A DNA stretch of 64,000 bases, from assembly GCA_038380435.1 (NCBI GenBank), contig JAWZYU010000013.1:67288446-67352445 (forward strand), read 5' to 3'. Under the pieces are notes generated by a model. The model was given only the letters and a program-made list of their open reading frames with translations, was not told the origin of the DNA and ran no database searches. Positions 22,705-33,085 of this stretch are shown piece by piece; position 1 is the stretch's first letter, and each line of letters opens with the position of its first letter. The position numbers and the translations under genes are program-made. Source of the stretch: Ryuthela nishihirai. Lineage: Eukaryota > Arthropoda > Arachnida > Araneae > Heptathelidae.

Positions 22705-22724
22705 ACGATGCTTTTCTTTCCTCT

Positions 22725-23335
22725 CTGTCCTATTGTGACGTGTTTGAGAGAGTGAAGGATAATTTGTATGCTTCCGAAAATTGGTACTTTAAACAAAAGT
22801 CCGATATTACCTAACAATCAGTGTCGAGTGTGTCATGAATCGCGTGGAGGTATATCTATGGTGTTAGGGACTGCTACGATTTGTGGATCGCTGATTTTCA
22901 GGTTATCCCGAGACTATTTAACGCAGATTGCGGAGAATCGCGACATTTGGGAGGTAGCATTTGGTTGTGTGTAACTGCATGGTGGACATCAGATTGTTCT
23001 TAAGGAAACAACGTACGATAAAAGGTATTAATTTATCTTTCCCACAGTGGAAGAAACTCGTTGCTCTGGACGAGTGGGTCAGGAAAATGTTGTCGGCTCC
23101 GAGTTATCGGTTCTGTCTGGGGGAGTCGGGAACAAAAGCAATGTACTACGACCACCTGGTCATTTACAAATCAAGAGAATTGTGTGAAGAGGTCGAAGAC
23201 CACAACCTCTTCACACAACTCTATAGACGTACTGGACTCCCTCCCTATCAAAGTCAGGATTAAAGAGGGAATGCTACTGCTGGTCGATGAACGCCATGTT
23301 GTAAAAAGCCTATTACGATCCCAAGAACCCTGAAT
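22725..23335 (+). pseudogene. Remnant with a PC4-like single-strand DNA-binding segment
   Basis: Frameshifted continuation of the preceding block. In the frame 22961-23263 the sequence VDIRLFLRKQRTIKGINLSF followed by PQWKKLV resembles the PC4/p15 transcriptional coactivator fold, whose hallmark is an R/K-K-G-I-S-L-x-x-x-Q-W motif after a D-I-R strand. The frame then continues MYYDHLVIYKSRELCEEVED. PC4-like modules occur in cellular coactivators, in phages and in many invertebrate mobile-element proteins, so this fits an element-encoded DNA-binding protein. Homology is by eye and unproven. Confidence 0.4.
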
Positions 23336-23640
23336 CGATTATCCCAGAGTACTGGACTGGACCGAAAAACATTCAGAGAATGGTTAGTAGGCCAATAGAC
23401 GTACGCTCTTCAAAGACAGGCAGCGAGCAAATTCAGAAGGAACAAAATTTTTGAGTGTCCATAGACTCGATATCCTTCACTGTACGAACAGAGCATCTCC
23501 CCACTGGAGTCGGGGGGATTCCATCCCTTTTCATTTTCACACCCTTTGTGAGTTGCCATCTCTACCCCTTTCATTGCAACCTTTAACCTAATTACCAACA
23601 CCCCCAGGAACTTTCTTAACGACAGAGTGCTTTCGTATAG

Positions 23641-24660
23641 AGTGAACTCCGATCGGTGAGAGCTTCTGCAGGCCTGCCGTGCGCATTTGACCTTCGTTCG
23701 ACGTTCTGTACCGACGACGATTACGCATCGAGAAATCTCCCCTTTCTTCCTGCCTAATTAGATTATTATATTCCTCGCACTTTATCTTTCATTTTGCAAT
23801 TCTTCCTCTTTGTTATGAATTCCAAAGTACTATTCTTTTCAAATTTCATTAGTTTCTACGAACTTGTTTCCTTTGCCTTCCGACATTTTCCTAAAAAATC
23901 TTTATTCTATTTCTCCTATCACTATTTTTTATTGAGCTTCGGTGTTTTAATGAAGCATTATTTTTGAACAAGATACCATCCTTTACTTCAGAAATAAATG
24001 TTTTGCCTTTTCCCTGTTAACACTTAACATTGAAATTATGACTACTATTAATATATTCTTTATTAACATTTAATGACTACTTAGGTTTACTTCCGTACTT
24101 TTTTCTACCTTTAACAATTTATTTTTCCAATTACTGTATGAACATTCAGAATCTTTTTCTGCTGCATCAGCACCTTGGCTAAATCGTCCTCTTATCTTAG
24201 AGTCATTACTTTAGTCATTTCGACAAAATCTTCTCTATTTTCCTTTCATACCTTCGACAGCACTTAACTGAACTGATAACACTTTCTCTCTATCATTAAT
24301 TATAGAATCTACTTCCTTAAGATATGTCTATCTAAAGATCTCTCATCTATCTCCTCTAGCATTTTCTCCCTATCACTATTTACATAATGCTCCATCATAT
24401 TACTGTCTTTATATTTACAACCTAGTTCTGATATTACATAAGTTCTCAGTTAGATTCTCACTTTTCATGAACTATCTAACTTCCTCTGATTTTTACTTAT
24501 CCAATAGCTGTACCCTATCTGTTACCTCAGAATTATATCTATCACCTATTTGGTTCTTATCTGGCATTACTTGGTTAATTTCTTCTGCCTTTCTTATACA
24601 GACATTAATCTTTATTTTAGAATTAGGATCCTTGTCTGCCTGATAATTACACTACAAGTT
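23641..24660 (-). pseudogene. Lys/Glu-rich decayed frame, possibly part of the Gypsy-like element
   Basis: On the minus strand the sequence reads as hydrophilic, Lys/Glu/Asp/Asn-rich protein broken by many stops, for example EVDSIINDREKVLSVQLSAV near 24270. The style resembles the minus-strand segment at 26983-27357. It may be the continuation of the Gypsy-like polyprotein, separated from it by the plus-strand transposon at about 24.7-26.9 kb. No catalytic motif is visible, so the link is tentative. Confidence 0.3.
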
Positions 24661-24997
24661 TTACATTACATTACAAGGTTTATATAATATGAACAAGTGT
24701 GTTTATATAATATGAACTGCCTTTAACAATAGTTAAGTGCTGATTTCAGATACGGCCTTAAAAATGGGGTGCACGTTACGTTTTTATGTTATTGGTCATT
24801 TTGTCTCCAATCTTCTTATACCAACACCTCCAGGCAACTGGGAGGATACTAGACGTTCTACGTTTTGTGGCTGGCAACACTGATTGCCAAGTGGGGGAAA
24901 ACATGTAACAGTTACCTAACATAAGACCGCCATTCTTGTTGTTTTCATTTTAGAAGGAACATGTGCTGTACGTTGCAGAGTGAATTTTGGCATTTAA

Positions 24998-26661
24998 ATG
25001 ACACAAAGGCAGCGTCGCCGATATGTTAATGTACCAGATACGTTTTGTTATGTGTGTGGAAATTATATTTTAAAATCCCACCGTCGTTCTTTCACAAAGA
25101 TTGTGAAGAAAGCCTATACTTGTATTTTGGATGTCATGATGGAGGTCAGGACAAAACATGGACTCCACATGTGTGCTGAATTTCGTGTTTTGTTAGCTTG
25201 ACTGAATGACTGAAAGGTAAGAAAACAATCCTTTTGAAACCCTCCTTTGAAATTCCAATGGTTTGGCGTGAGCCAACTAGTTCACTTTCATGATTTCTAT
25301 TTTTGTTTAACTAAAGTGTCGAACTTTTCAAAAAGGAACAAAATACCATATCCAAATGTGCCTTCACCATAAGGCCAGTTTTTCATGGATAAGATCTTCC
25401 TATAACAGCACCTCCACCCAACTGGGAGCAAATGGATTCACATTCACCAGAACAAGACTTTAAGGAACCTACAGATCCTGATCCTACATATAGCCCTAAA
25501 AAGTTAGACGAACCTCATCTGATTCAGCAAAATGAACTAAATGATCTTGTTCGAGACCTAGGACTTTCCAAACAACAAGCTGAAATTTTAGGTTTAAGAT
25601 TTCAAGAGTGGAATCTTCTGGACAAGAGTACCAGAGTTTCTTTGTTCAGAAAGAGAAATTTGGCTTTACCTGCTTATTACGAGATGCAATATGGTTTGTG
25701 TTTCTGCACAGATATTTCAGGGCTGATGGAAGATAATGGAACAAATCACGACCCTAAAGAATGGCAACTATTTATAGATTCGTCAAAATTCAGCTTAAAA
25801 GTTGTCGTTTTGCATAAAGGAAATCAAAAACCTTCCATTCCAGTGAAACACGCTGTGGAAATGAAGGAAACTTATGAAAGCATGTAAAAAAAAATACTTA
25901 CTGCTATAAAATATGGCAAATTTAAGTGGACAAAATGTGGTGACCTAAAAGTCACATCTCTCTTGTTCAGGCTTCAAGAAGGCTTCACAACATTTTTCCG
26001 TTTTCTGTGTTTATGTGACAGTAGGCCCAGAAAGAACACTACAAAACAAAACATTGACCCAAAGATATGTTTTTATTCCTGGAAAGTGTAATGTGAGCCT
26101 CTAGTTGATCCCTCTGATGTTCTGCTTCCACCACTACACATCAAACTGGGGACTTATGAAAAACTTTGTAAAGGCTATGGATAAAACTGGTAAAGGGTCC
26201 TTGCACTTGAAGAAAACATTTCCGAAATTAAGTGATGCCAAAGTCAAAGAAGGGATCTTTGTAGGTCCTCAGATAAGGAAGGTACTGAATGATACGGTAG
26301 AAAAGCTGAATATGAAGAAGTGCGCTGCATGGAAATTCTTCACGTCTGTGCTCCAGGGTTTTCTGGGGAATCACGAAAAGGAAAACTACCATCAGCTCAT
26401 TCAATATCTTCTCAAAAGCTATGAAAATCTTCTCAGCCGGATGTCTTTGAAGATCCATTTCTTCCACTCGCATCTCGACTTCTTTCCCAAGAACTTAGGA
26501 GCTGTCAATGATGAGCAAGGGGAAAGGTTTCACCAGGATATCGAAACCACGGAGGAGAGATACCAAGGCAGGTGGGACCCAGCAATGATGAGTGATTGCT
26601 GTTGGTTCTTGCAGAAGGAAGATACCTCAGCACATAAAAGACAAAAATTAACTTCTTCTTA
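24998..26661 (+). pseudogene. Transposon-encoded protein of an abundant uncharacterised arthropod family
   Basis: Starting at the ATG at 24998 the protein opens RRYVNVPDTFCYVCGNYIL, a Cys-pair start I recall from a very abundant arthropod and cnidarian mobile-element family. Other landmarks follow in order: MVWREPT (about 25260), a block with LIQQNELNDLVRDLGLSKQQ (25519 onward), CGDLKVTSLLFRLQEGFTTF (about 25935), LVDPSDVLLPPLHIKLG (26103 onward), KEGIFVGPQIRKVLND (26248 onward), then SLKIHFFHSHLDFFPKNLGA and ERFHQDIETTEERYQG before the stop at 26659-26661. Frames change near 25200, after the TAA at 25885 and near 26150, so it is dead. The biochemical role is unknown; a transposase-like RNase H fold is possible. 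Terminal repeats were not found. Confidence 0.8.
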
Positions 26662-26982
26662 GTTTATACTTCAAGTAAAAAAGATCTTACCCGTGTTTTC
26701 TTATTTTGCGTTTAAATATTTCCTTTTTTACTTTATATTAAGTGGTCTATAACTATGGGTTTATAATTTTTTTTGCTGTAATCACGTAATTAATTAATGA
26801 GTTTTAAGCTGCAATTTAATAAAATAGTGACATTTATTTTCATTTCCCAAATATGCATATTCATTGAAATTTGAAATACATCAATTTACAATTAAAAAAA
26901 AACTGTACGTGCTGCAGATTTTTCACAGCCATGTTTGAATTTAGCACACCGAAATTAGTGAAAACATCCTATTTGACGAATG
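26662..26982. other. AT-rich spacer, possible 3' end of the plus-strand transposon
   Basis: AT-rich DNA between two oppositely oriented pseudogenes. It may contain the right end of the 24998-26661 element, but I could not identify an inverted partner in the left flank. Confidence 0.4.
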
Positions 26983-28940
26983 TTATAAAAAAAGTTTCAA
27001 TTTATTGTTTAGTGTTATTTTAGCATCACATTCAGACACTTTATTCAACTGAAACTTACTTCTACTTTCCAAATTACATTTCCTTTCTATCGGAAGATCA
27101 CCCTTTACATCAGGATTATTTATTCTAACTACTTGAACATGATTCTTTACCACAGAATCAGTCATCTTCTCAACTTCCATTCTATTTTTAACCTCAGATT
27201 GATCCAATGCTTCTATCTGAAAATTATTGCGAGATTTGGTTTTAATCAAATTTCCTACTAGATAGTCATCAGCAGTTGCAACACTATCCTTATTCTTTAC
27301 AAATATCTCATCCAGATTTTTAGTTATCATTTCCATTTTACTACGATCATCTGACACCCGTCAGCAGCCCATTTGAGAAGGACAGTGATTAAAGGAGCCT
27401 CCAAAAAAAGGAGCCTCCGAAATCATTAACTAAAAAAACTCTTTTCTCTGACTCCTTACATTTCTCTGCGACTAAAGAACCTTTTATGACAGAAACTTGA
27501 GCCCCCAAATCCACAATCCATTAAACATTTTATCTTCACAATGAATGAAACCGTCGTTAAAGGCTCTATTCTTCGGCGTGGATCTTTCCACTTTCGCCTT
27601 TGTGCAATCTCGTGGCAATTTTTCCACACCCATTCTCCTGCAACATGATATGATTTCTTGTATCCGGTGGTAACAGATCTTTAACTTTGTTGGCTAATAA
27701 AAAACCTTTTAATTTTTTTAAATCATCCACTTCCCAGTTTTTCAGGTAGACAAGTGACTCTTCATTCCAGATGAAAATTGCGTCCACGTTTCCGTAGAGA
27801 ACTTAAACATAGAATATTGAATTTCCTTTTGTATTCCGACGGAGTCAATTTGCTGTCTTTCAACAGGGCAGATTTAATTTTCTCATAGTTTTGAACTCCC
27901 TCGTCACTCATCAGTGTAAAAATGTTTTGCGCTCTCTCCCCTACCAAAATGATGTATTAATATTCCTTGCAAGTCATCCGTTTTGTCATGTCGTACTGTT
28001 TAAACAATTTCTCTATTACTTCGAAATAAGCTGTTAATTCCTCCGCTATTTTCAGTTAGGGATAGTTATTAGGGTTTAGAATCTTCTGAAGCCTCTTTAA
28101 TTTTAGATCTCCTGAATCTTTTGAACTTTGACTTTCTCGACTACTATTATTTGACCTTTCTATACCTAATCTTCCTTCTTCTTTATCTAATCTTCTAAGT
28201 TTTATTTCCCTATCTAATCTTCTTTCTTCCCTATCTCTTTCTTCTTTCTCTCTTCTTTCCTCTCCTCCCTATCTCTTTTTGGGGCAGGGGTGGCTCAGTC
28301 GGTAGTGTGCCAGGCTCGTAATCTGCAGTTCCCAGGTTCGAGTCCCAGCTGGGTCAGCGTTGAGATTTATTTCCGCAAAACTACCTGCCCTGCCCATGGT
28401 CAGTAGGGGACACTGATGGGCTTGAAAAGGCGGTCGTCCGTCGGATGGGACGTTACGTTCCATCCGACGGACGACGTCCCCGTGTGCTGGAGAGCCATAC
28501 CCTGTGCACGTTAAAGAACATGCTGGATGGCCTTGATCGGAGGATACCAACTGTCTCCTAACAGCTGGTCCAGTGGGTCCCCTCCCCACAACCTTCTCTG
28601 AGCCTTCAGAGTCCTTGTGACCTGGCCATTTAGCTCATTGTGTGCAAAAAAGTGTGGCTCAGAGGTAATACAACCCAAACCAATCCCTATCTCTTTCCTC
28701 CTTCTCTCTTCGCCATTTCATCATCTCATATTCCATCTCTGAGACTGATTCCAGACTGAATCACTTATTTCGATCGGATTCGAACCTCATCTGCTAGCAC
28801 CCTGTTCTACCACAACATCGCTATCAATCCTATCAATTTCGCTAACTTCCTAACTTTCCCCAGCCTCAATGTGTCTGGTTAAATCAACACTCCCGTCCTG
28901 CTTAGTTCCACCCTTGGTTTTGTCACAACTCCTAAGCATC
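26983..28940 (-). pseudogene. Ty3/Gypsy-like gag-protease pseudogene
   Basis: The minus strand reads from about 28940 (MLRSCDKTKGGTKQDG) into an Arg/Glu-rich coiled stretch (MEYEMMKWRREKEERDRE), interrupted by a SINE at 28279-28683. A SCAN-like gag core follows: GERAQNIFTLMSDEGVQNYE and LTPSEYKRKFN (27762-27947), then DDLKKLKGFLLANKVKDLLP (27566-27787). At about 27470-27515 the reading VDLGAQVSVIKGSLV matches the retropepsin active-site block, normally D-S/T-G; here the middle residue is Leu. A hydrophilic linker follows to 26983. Several frameshifts are present, and no reverse transcriptase or integrase is recognisable, so the element is truncated or rearranged. Confidence 0.75.
28279..28683 (+). 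mobile_element. tRNA-derived SINE, family 1, inserted in gag
   Basis: A full-length copy with A box TGGCTCAGTCGG, B box GGTTCGAGTCC and an end resembling the family terminus. A perfect 13-bp target duplication TCCCTATCTCTTT lies at 28266-28278 and 28684-28696, within the pyrimidine-rich strand of the gag Arg/Glu tract. It also has an internal inverted duplication of the GTCGGATGGGACGT block at 28435-28475, absent from other copies. Confidence 0.93.
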
Positions 28941-29339
28941 ATTGACAACTCAGACTAGTAAAAAATAATAAAAAAGACGGAAAAAACACAGACCTTTCCT
29001 TCCCGCAAAGATCGGCTCTGCTCACTTGCCTGCAGTTCCTGGAGCTCCTTCCAAAACGAGGAACCTCTTCCACAGTGTCGGACTTTAGAACACGGAACCT
29101 CAGTGAAGACCTTAATGACATAGAACTCGGAGAAATTTCACTCTGTAGAACCTGACCTTGATGCAGCTTTGCCCCTTGAACTGCTTGCAGCTTCCTTACT
29201 TTCATGGAATCACTGACACAGAATCTCAGAATCTTCTAAATTTCTTTCACTTTTCTTCTTTAGCACAGCGGAAATTTTCTTACACTTTTTCTTTTAGCGT
29301 AATGGACATCATCTTTGGCACATGAACGGTAATGCTCTC

Positions 29340-29353
29340 GCTACTGCGCCAAA
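29340..29353 (-). promoter_or_regulatory. Retrotransposon primer-binding site
   Basis: Read on the minus strand, TTTGGCGCAGTAG directly follows the LTR end. A TGGCGCAGT-type sequence is a common primer-binding site of Ty3/Gypsy elements, complementary to a tRNA 3' end, and it lies exactly where reverse transcription would be primed. Confidence 0.75.
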
Positions 29354-30183
29354 TGTGGTGGTGGTGGTGGGGACACAGATTCTTACTTCGTCACATGCAA
29401 TTACGTATGCTGTGGACTGAACTGCACCGAATGTCGTGTTAGTCTAGATGACATAAATTTCTCTCTTTAGCAGAGGAGATCAACTAGCCCCTTAATTGCT
29501 TTCACCCTTACTTAGGTGAAATCACAGGTTCACGGGTTTATATATATTCCTCAGACTTGCTGTGCCAAGTGATGTGTAGAAAGGTGTCTAACAATTCAAG
29601 CACGAGAGTAGTATATAGACATATGGAGGACAGAATTTATTTACATTTATATACTATTAGGTGCTGGGGATGAGCTTGATTCCACGGGTTAAGGATTTTG
29701 CTACTGCAAACATTCATACAATGAGTTGGAAAACTCCGCTTCCCAGATTCTATTTACAGCCCTGAAACTAGGCGGAAGAATATTCAATCCTTGCCTACAA
29801 CTTGGTTCACACAGAACCGTACCTCAGTTCACACTGAACCGCATCTTGGTTCACACAGAGCCGAACCTTCTCTTAAGGATTTTGGTTTTGAGCAAGAGCG
29901 GCATCCCTTGACGTGTGTTCAAACGTCCTTCCAGTTTGACAGCGACGTTCCGATTCTTATTCATTATTGCTCAGTGAACCTCAGTGAGACCTTAATTTCT
30001 TGCACTGAAAATAACACAGAGCGACGTTCCGATTCTTATTCATTATTGCTGTGCTTATCTGCTATGCTAGCACTCGCGACCAAGGCTAATCGTAAATAGT
30101 CATAAAAGAGCTTTTCATCTGGTGAGCATACACAAGTCAGCCAGCTCAGACTTGAACAATAGATCATAAGTCACATCCCCACA
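29354..30183 (-). repeat. 5' LTR of the Gypsy-like element
   Basis: On the minus strand the block begins TGTGGGGATGTGAC at 30183 and ends CCACCACCACCACA at 29354, the TG...CA form of an LTR, immediately followed by the primer-binding site. Length is about 830 bp. Inside are three 21-22-bp tandem units (29800-29866) containing GGTTCACACAGAACCG and a 30-bp sequence starting GCGACGTTCCGATTC that is repeated exactly at 29942-29971 and 30021-30050. These may be enhancer-like repeats of the element's promoter. I find no matching second LTR in the window. Confidence 0.7.
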
Positions 30184-30270
30184 TCAGCACTCCACGAATA
30201 CACTTAAAACAGATATATATTTTGAACAATAAAAATAACAACAAAGATAAAATAAATAAATAAAAAATAA

Positions 30271-30422
30271 ATACCCCCTCAAGCAACTGCTTGCTACAGA
30301 GGTCTGATAGGAGCCTGTCAGTTTATATGCCACAGTAGAAGGTCTGTGAGGATGGCAGGACCTCAGCAGAAAAACAACACACACATCCATGCCTTACCCG
30401 CGACTCGAACCCAGGTCCCTTA
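30271..30422 (-). mobile_element. SINE family 2, inverted copy
   Basis: On the minus strand a B box (GGTTCGAGTCGC) is followed by GGTAAGGCATGGATG, then TTCTGCTGAGGTCCTGCC and CCTATCAGACCTCTGTAGCA, ending in a (TTTA)n tail. The same order of words is found on the plus strand at 40436-40634, so this is a dispersed family with a tRNA-like 5' part, distinct from family 1. It lies about 88 bases beyond the Gypsy LTR. Confidence 0.75.
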
Positions 30423-30806
30423 ATAGTAAAAAAAAATAAGTAAATTAGAGGGACATGACAGGTTGTATCCCACTTTGCGGTCTTGGTTTCATAGTTTTCA
30501 GGGTCATATTGGACTTCGAGGAATGTTGTTTTCTCCTGTGTCTACAGGACTTTAAAAATGGTCGCCTTTTTACTTACTGTGAAATACAGAAGTGGAATCC
30601 TTGTTATCACCAAGAGTGCATCCATGGATGTAGTCCTATAAGCTCTGGTGATATGCAGTAAAGCTGGTCTCTGGACTGCAAACAGCTTTCTGCACATTTG
30701 GATGGATTCGTTGGTCACCACTAGGCGCCTGCTCTATACGTGAGGATCCTCTCTCTCCTCATATGTGAAGATCTCTTGGAAGGGGTTCCCCTCAACTAAA
30801 TTTCTT
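30423..30806. other. Unassigned, possibly LINE 3' region
   Basis: GC content resembles the LINE to its right and the minus-strand reading is protein-like in places (EIFTYEERERILTYRAGA), but I recognise no domain. It may be the LINE C-terminus or another repeat. Confidence 0.35.
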
Positions 30807-31700
30807 TTAGGACTTCTCCTTGGAGCTCCCATAAGATGCAATCCATTTGCCACAGCACAGTATCTTAGTGCATTTCGTCTTCAAGTCGTGCAAATGTGGG
30901 ATCCAGCTCATCTTGTCATCCAGCTTGATCCCCAAGTACTTTAAAGTCGTTTTATGGCAGATGTTATTTCCATTCATTTTAAAGACAGTGTACCTTCTGT
31001 TAAGGATACCCTCCTTAGCTACTATCATTGAAGTAGTTTTCGTACAGCTGAACCCTAGCTTGTAGCAAATACTCCATCCATCACGAACTGAATCAATTCT
31101 GCATTGCCGGCATTCTCCAGACTTTCTCTGGAGGAGGTTAATATCAAAAGCAGCATATCGTCTGCATAGCCAGACACTCTCGAGAAGGATCAACTCCAGG
31201 GCCGTGTCTGCAACTAAGTTCCAGAGAAACGGGACACTGCAAAAACCCTGTGGGCAGGCCCTATCCAAATTTCTGGAAGCTACCCCCCTGGCATGGGAAT
31301 AAGTGACCTTCCTATCACTTAGGTAATTTGACATTAGGTGATATATGTTCTTGGGACAAGACATTCCTTTAGCCTGCCGAGAATAGCCAGCCACCAGATC
31401 TTGTCGAAAACGTCCATCACGTCCAGGCAATCAGAGAGGCATATAATTTTGTCTCATGATTGACTTGGATGATGTCCACCATATTGTTTGATAGCAGCTG
31501 TGGTGGACTGGTCTGTTCTGAACACAAATTGCCTGCTGTTCAGAAAGCCCATCTGAGTGCAACGGTAGTACATTCGATTTTTACCAGCTTATCTAAAATC
31601 TTTCCCATCACCAGCAGCAGACAAATTGGTCTGTAGATCTTTATCTGTCTTGTTAAAAGGACTAGGTTAGCCTCTTTCCAGGCCTTTGCGAAGCTCCCCA

Positions 31701-31780
31701 GTCTCAGATAGCTGGATGAGCAGATCTCCATGTTCCTTAAACAGCTGCGTCACAACTTCCAGTGTAATGCCATCTGTGCC
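31701..31780 (-). repeat. Internal LINE duplication, copy 1
   Basis: This reverse transcriptase segment is repeated at 32411-32501; both contain GTTCCTTAAACAGCTGCGTC. This is the expected position in the reverse transcriptase, so the other copy is the transposed one. Confidence 0.8.
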
Positions 31781-32410
31781 AGGGGCCTTACCCCTGGTCA
31801 TTGCACTTATCACCTTTCTGATTTCCTCCATTTTAAACAGAACTTCATTCTCCGTGTCGGTGGAACCTGACTATCCTTTCTCTGGAGCTGATGTTGGGCA
31901 TCATCAGAACTCCTCTCATCTGTGGGGAATAACCCCTCTAAGAGTGCCTGGATCGTTTCGTTAAAAGAGGTAGTCGTGATCCCATCCTCTTTGTGAACAT
32001 AATCAATACCCTCAATACCAGTGTGTACTGCAAAATAAATGGACTCTATACAGTAACTTCACTGTAAAAGTTTTGCCATGAGGCTAATTGAGCTTGGTTG
32101 ATGGCAAGCCTGTACGCCGTCTGCTTTTTCCTACATATTTCAGCTTTGGAACTTCTTTCCCTATTGTGGCACCTTTGGTACATTCTTCTAAGAGCTCGGG
32201 CCCTATTTCTTTTAATACTGAACTCTCGTGTCCAGCAGGATACAAATGTCCTTTTAGGGAGGTTGTCCTTGAACCCAAAGGTTATCTGGAATCCAGTCCT
32301 GATGCACCCCGTCATCTCTCTGACGATGTCATTCAAAGAGACTTCCTCACAAATACCGGTCATTTTTTGCTGGTGGGTCTTATCCAGCTCCGGTGCTACC
32401 CTAGGTACGA

Positions 32411-32501
32411 GTCTCAGATAGCTGTTATAGGGCTGGGTGAGCATATCTCCATGTTCCTTAAACAGCTGCGTCACAACATACAGTGTAATGTCATCAGTGT
32501 A
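32411..32501 (-). repeat. Internal LINE duplication, copy 2 (displaced)
   Basis: It matches 31701-31780 apart from an 11-base insertion and a few substitutions, yet lies about 700 bp upstream in LINE orientation, in the endonuclease-RT linker where it does not belong. The minus-strand protein reads TDDITLYVVTQLFKEHGD here and the equivalent DGITLEVVTQLFKEHGD at copy 1. Confidence 0.8.
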
Positions 32502-33085
32502 CACCACTCAGGGGTTTTGCCAATAGCAAACCGTTTGTTGTTAGTTGGAAACAGTGTTTTGCCTCCCACAAAGAACTCTATATATTTATGATCGCTGTTA
32601 GTGATCCGGTCGCTAACGCGCCAACCGTGAATCAGTTAGATAGTTCGAGGCGTAGCCAGGGTCAAATCTATCCATCTTTGGCCTCTAGGGACATCAAAAG
32701 TGACCGGTGTATCATAATCATTTAGAGGAATTAAATCGGCAGGGTCAATAAAATCCAAAGTCATGTCACCCCTGACAACTTGTCGGTTTCAGCCACAAAG
32801 TGGGTGCATCGCATGGAAGTCACCTCCGACAACTAAGTTCTTACATTTGATCTGAGTTAAGATATTGTGTAACTCAATCAACAAGTCTTCGATATTGTGA
32901 CTCGTTAGACAACAGATGGAGATGGCATGTATATCTATAGTCTCATAGCCTATCTTCACTATCACCACTGTGGTAGAATGATATTCCAGCACAGCATTCA
33001 CCTTGGGGTTCGAGACAGGTAAATATATATGATGACAAGACCCACTAGTTCTGCCTAAAGCACTACCAGTATAGGAAAATGCCAT

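Larger units (their letters stand above)
19840..23640 (+). mobile_element. GC-rich, decayed multi-gene element of uncertain class
   Basis: Between about 19840 and 23640 the DNA is clearly richer in G+C than its surroundings, and protein-like sequence can be followed on the plus strand through many frameshifts. At least four blocks are recognisable: an N-terminal segment (about 19930-20210), an exonuclease/RNase H-like segment (20292-20830), a proline- and lysine-rich tail (20940-21259), and a second protein with a structural-looking region (22010-22704) followed by a PC4-like segment (22725-23335). A SINE interrupts it at 21346. I could not find terminal repeats or LTRs. Multi-gene content, different composition and decay point to an endogenised virus or a large self-synthesising-type transposon. 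The class is inference. Confidence 0.5.
30807..33085 (-). pseudogene. R1/Jockey-like non-LTR retrotransposon, endonuclease to reverse transcriptase
   Basis: The minus strand carries, in order: an AP-endonuclease fragment (33085-32789) ending NLVVGGDFHAMHPLCG, equivalent to G-D-F-N-A-H; a linker (to 32046) with ARALRRMYQRCHNRE; the first reverse transcriptase blocks (31731-31540) with AWKEANLVLL and YRPICLLLVMGKILDKLV; and the palm and thumb (31430-30807) with HARGVASRNLDRACPQGF, VPFLWNLVAD and LKYLGIKLDDKMSWIPHL. The catalytic YADD survives at 31168-31157, one frame away from the main reading. Frameshifts, a damaged G-D-F-H-A and an internal duplication make it inactive. The GCPQG-LWN-LGIxLD pattern points to the R1/Jockey group. 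Confidence 0.8.

Noticed and set aside
28939..29205. Minus-strand 88-codon gene
   Set aside because: Lies in the leader between primer-binding site and gag of the Gypsy-like element; no domain and probably non-coding.
32088..32591. Plus-strand 167-codon frame
   Set aside because: Antisense shadow of the LINE endonuclease-RT linker, which has recognisable motifs on the minus strand.
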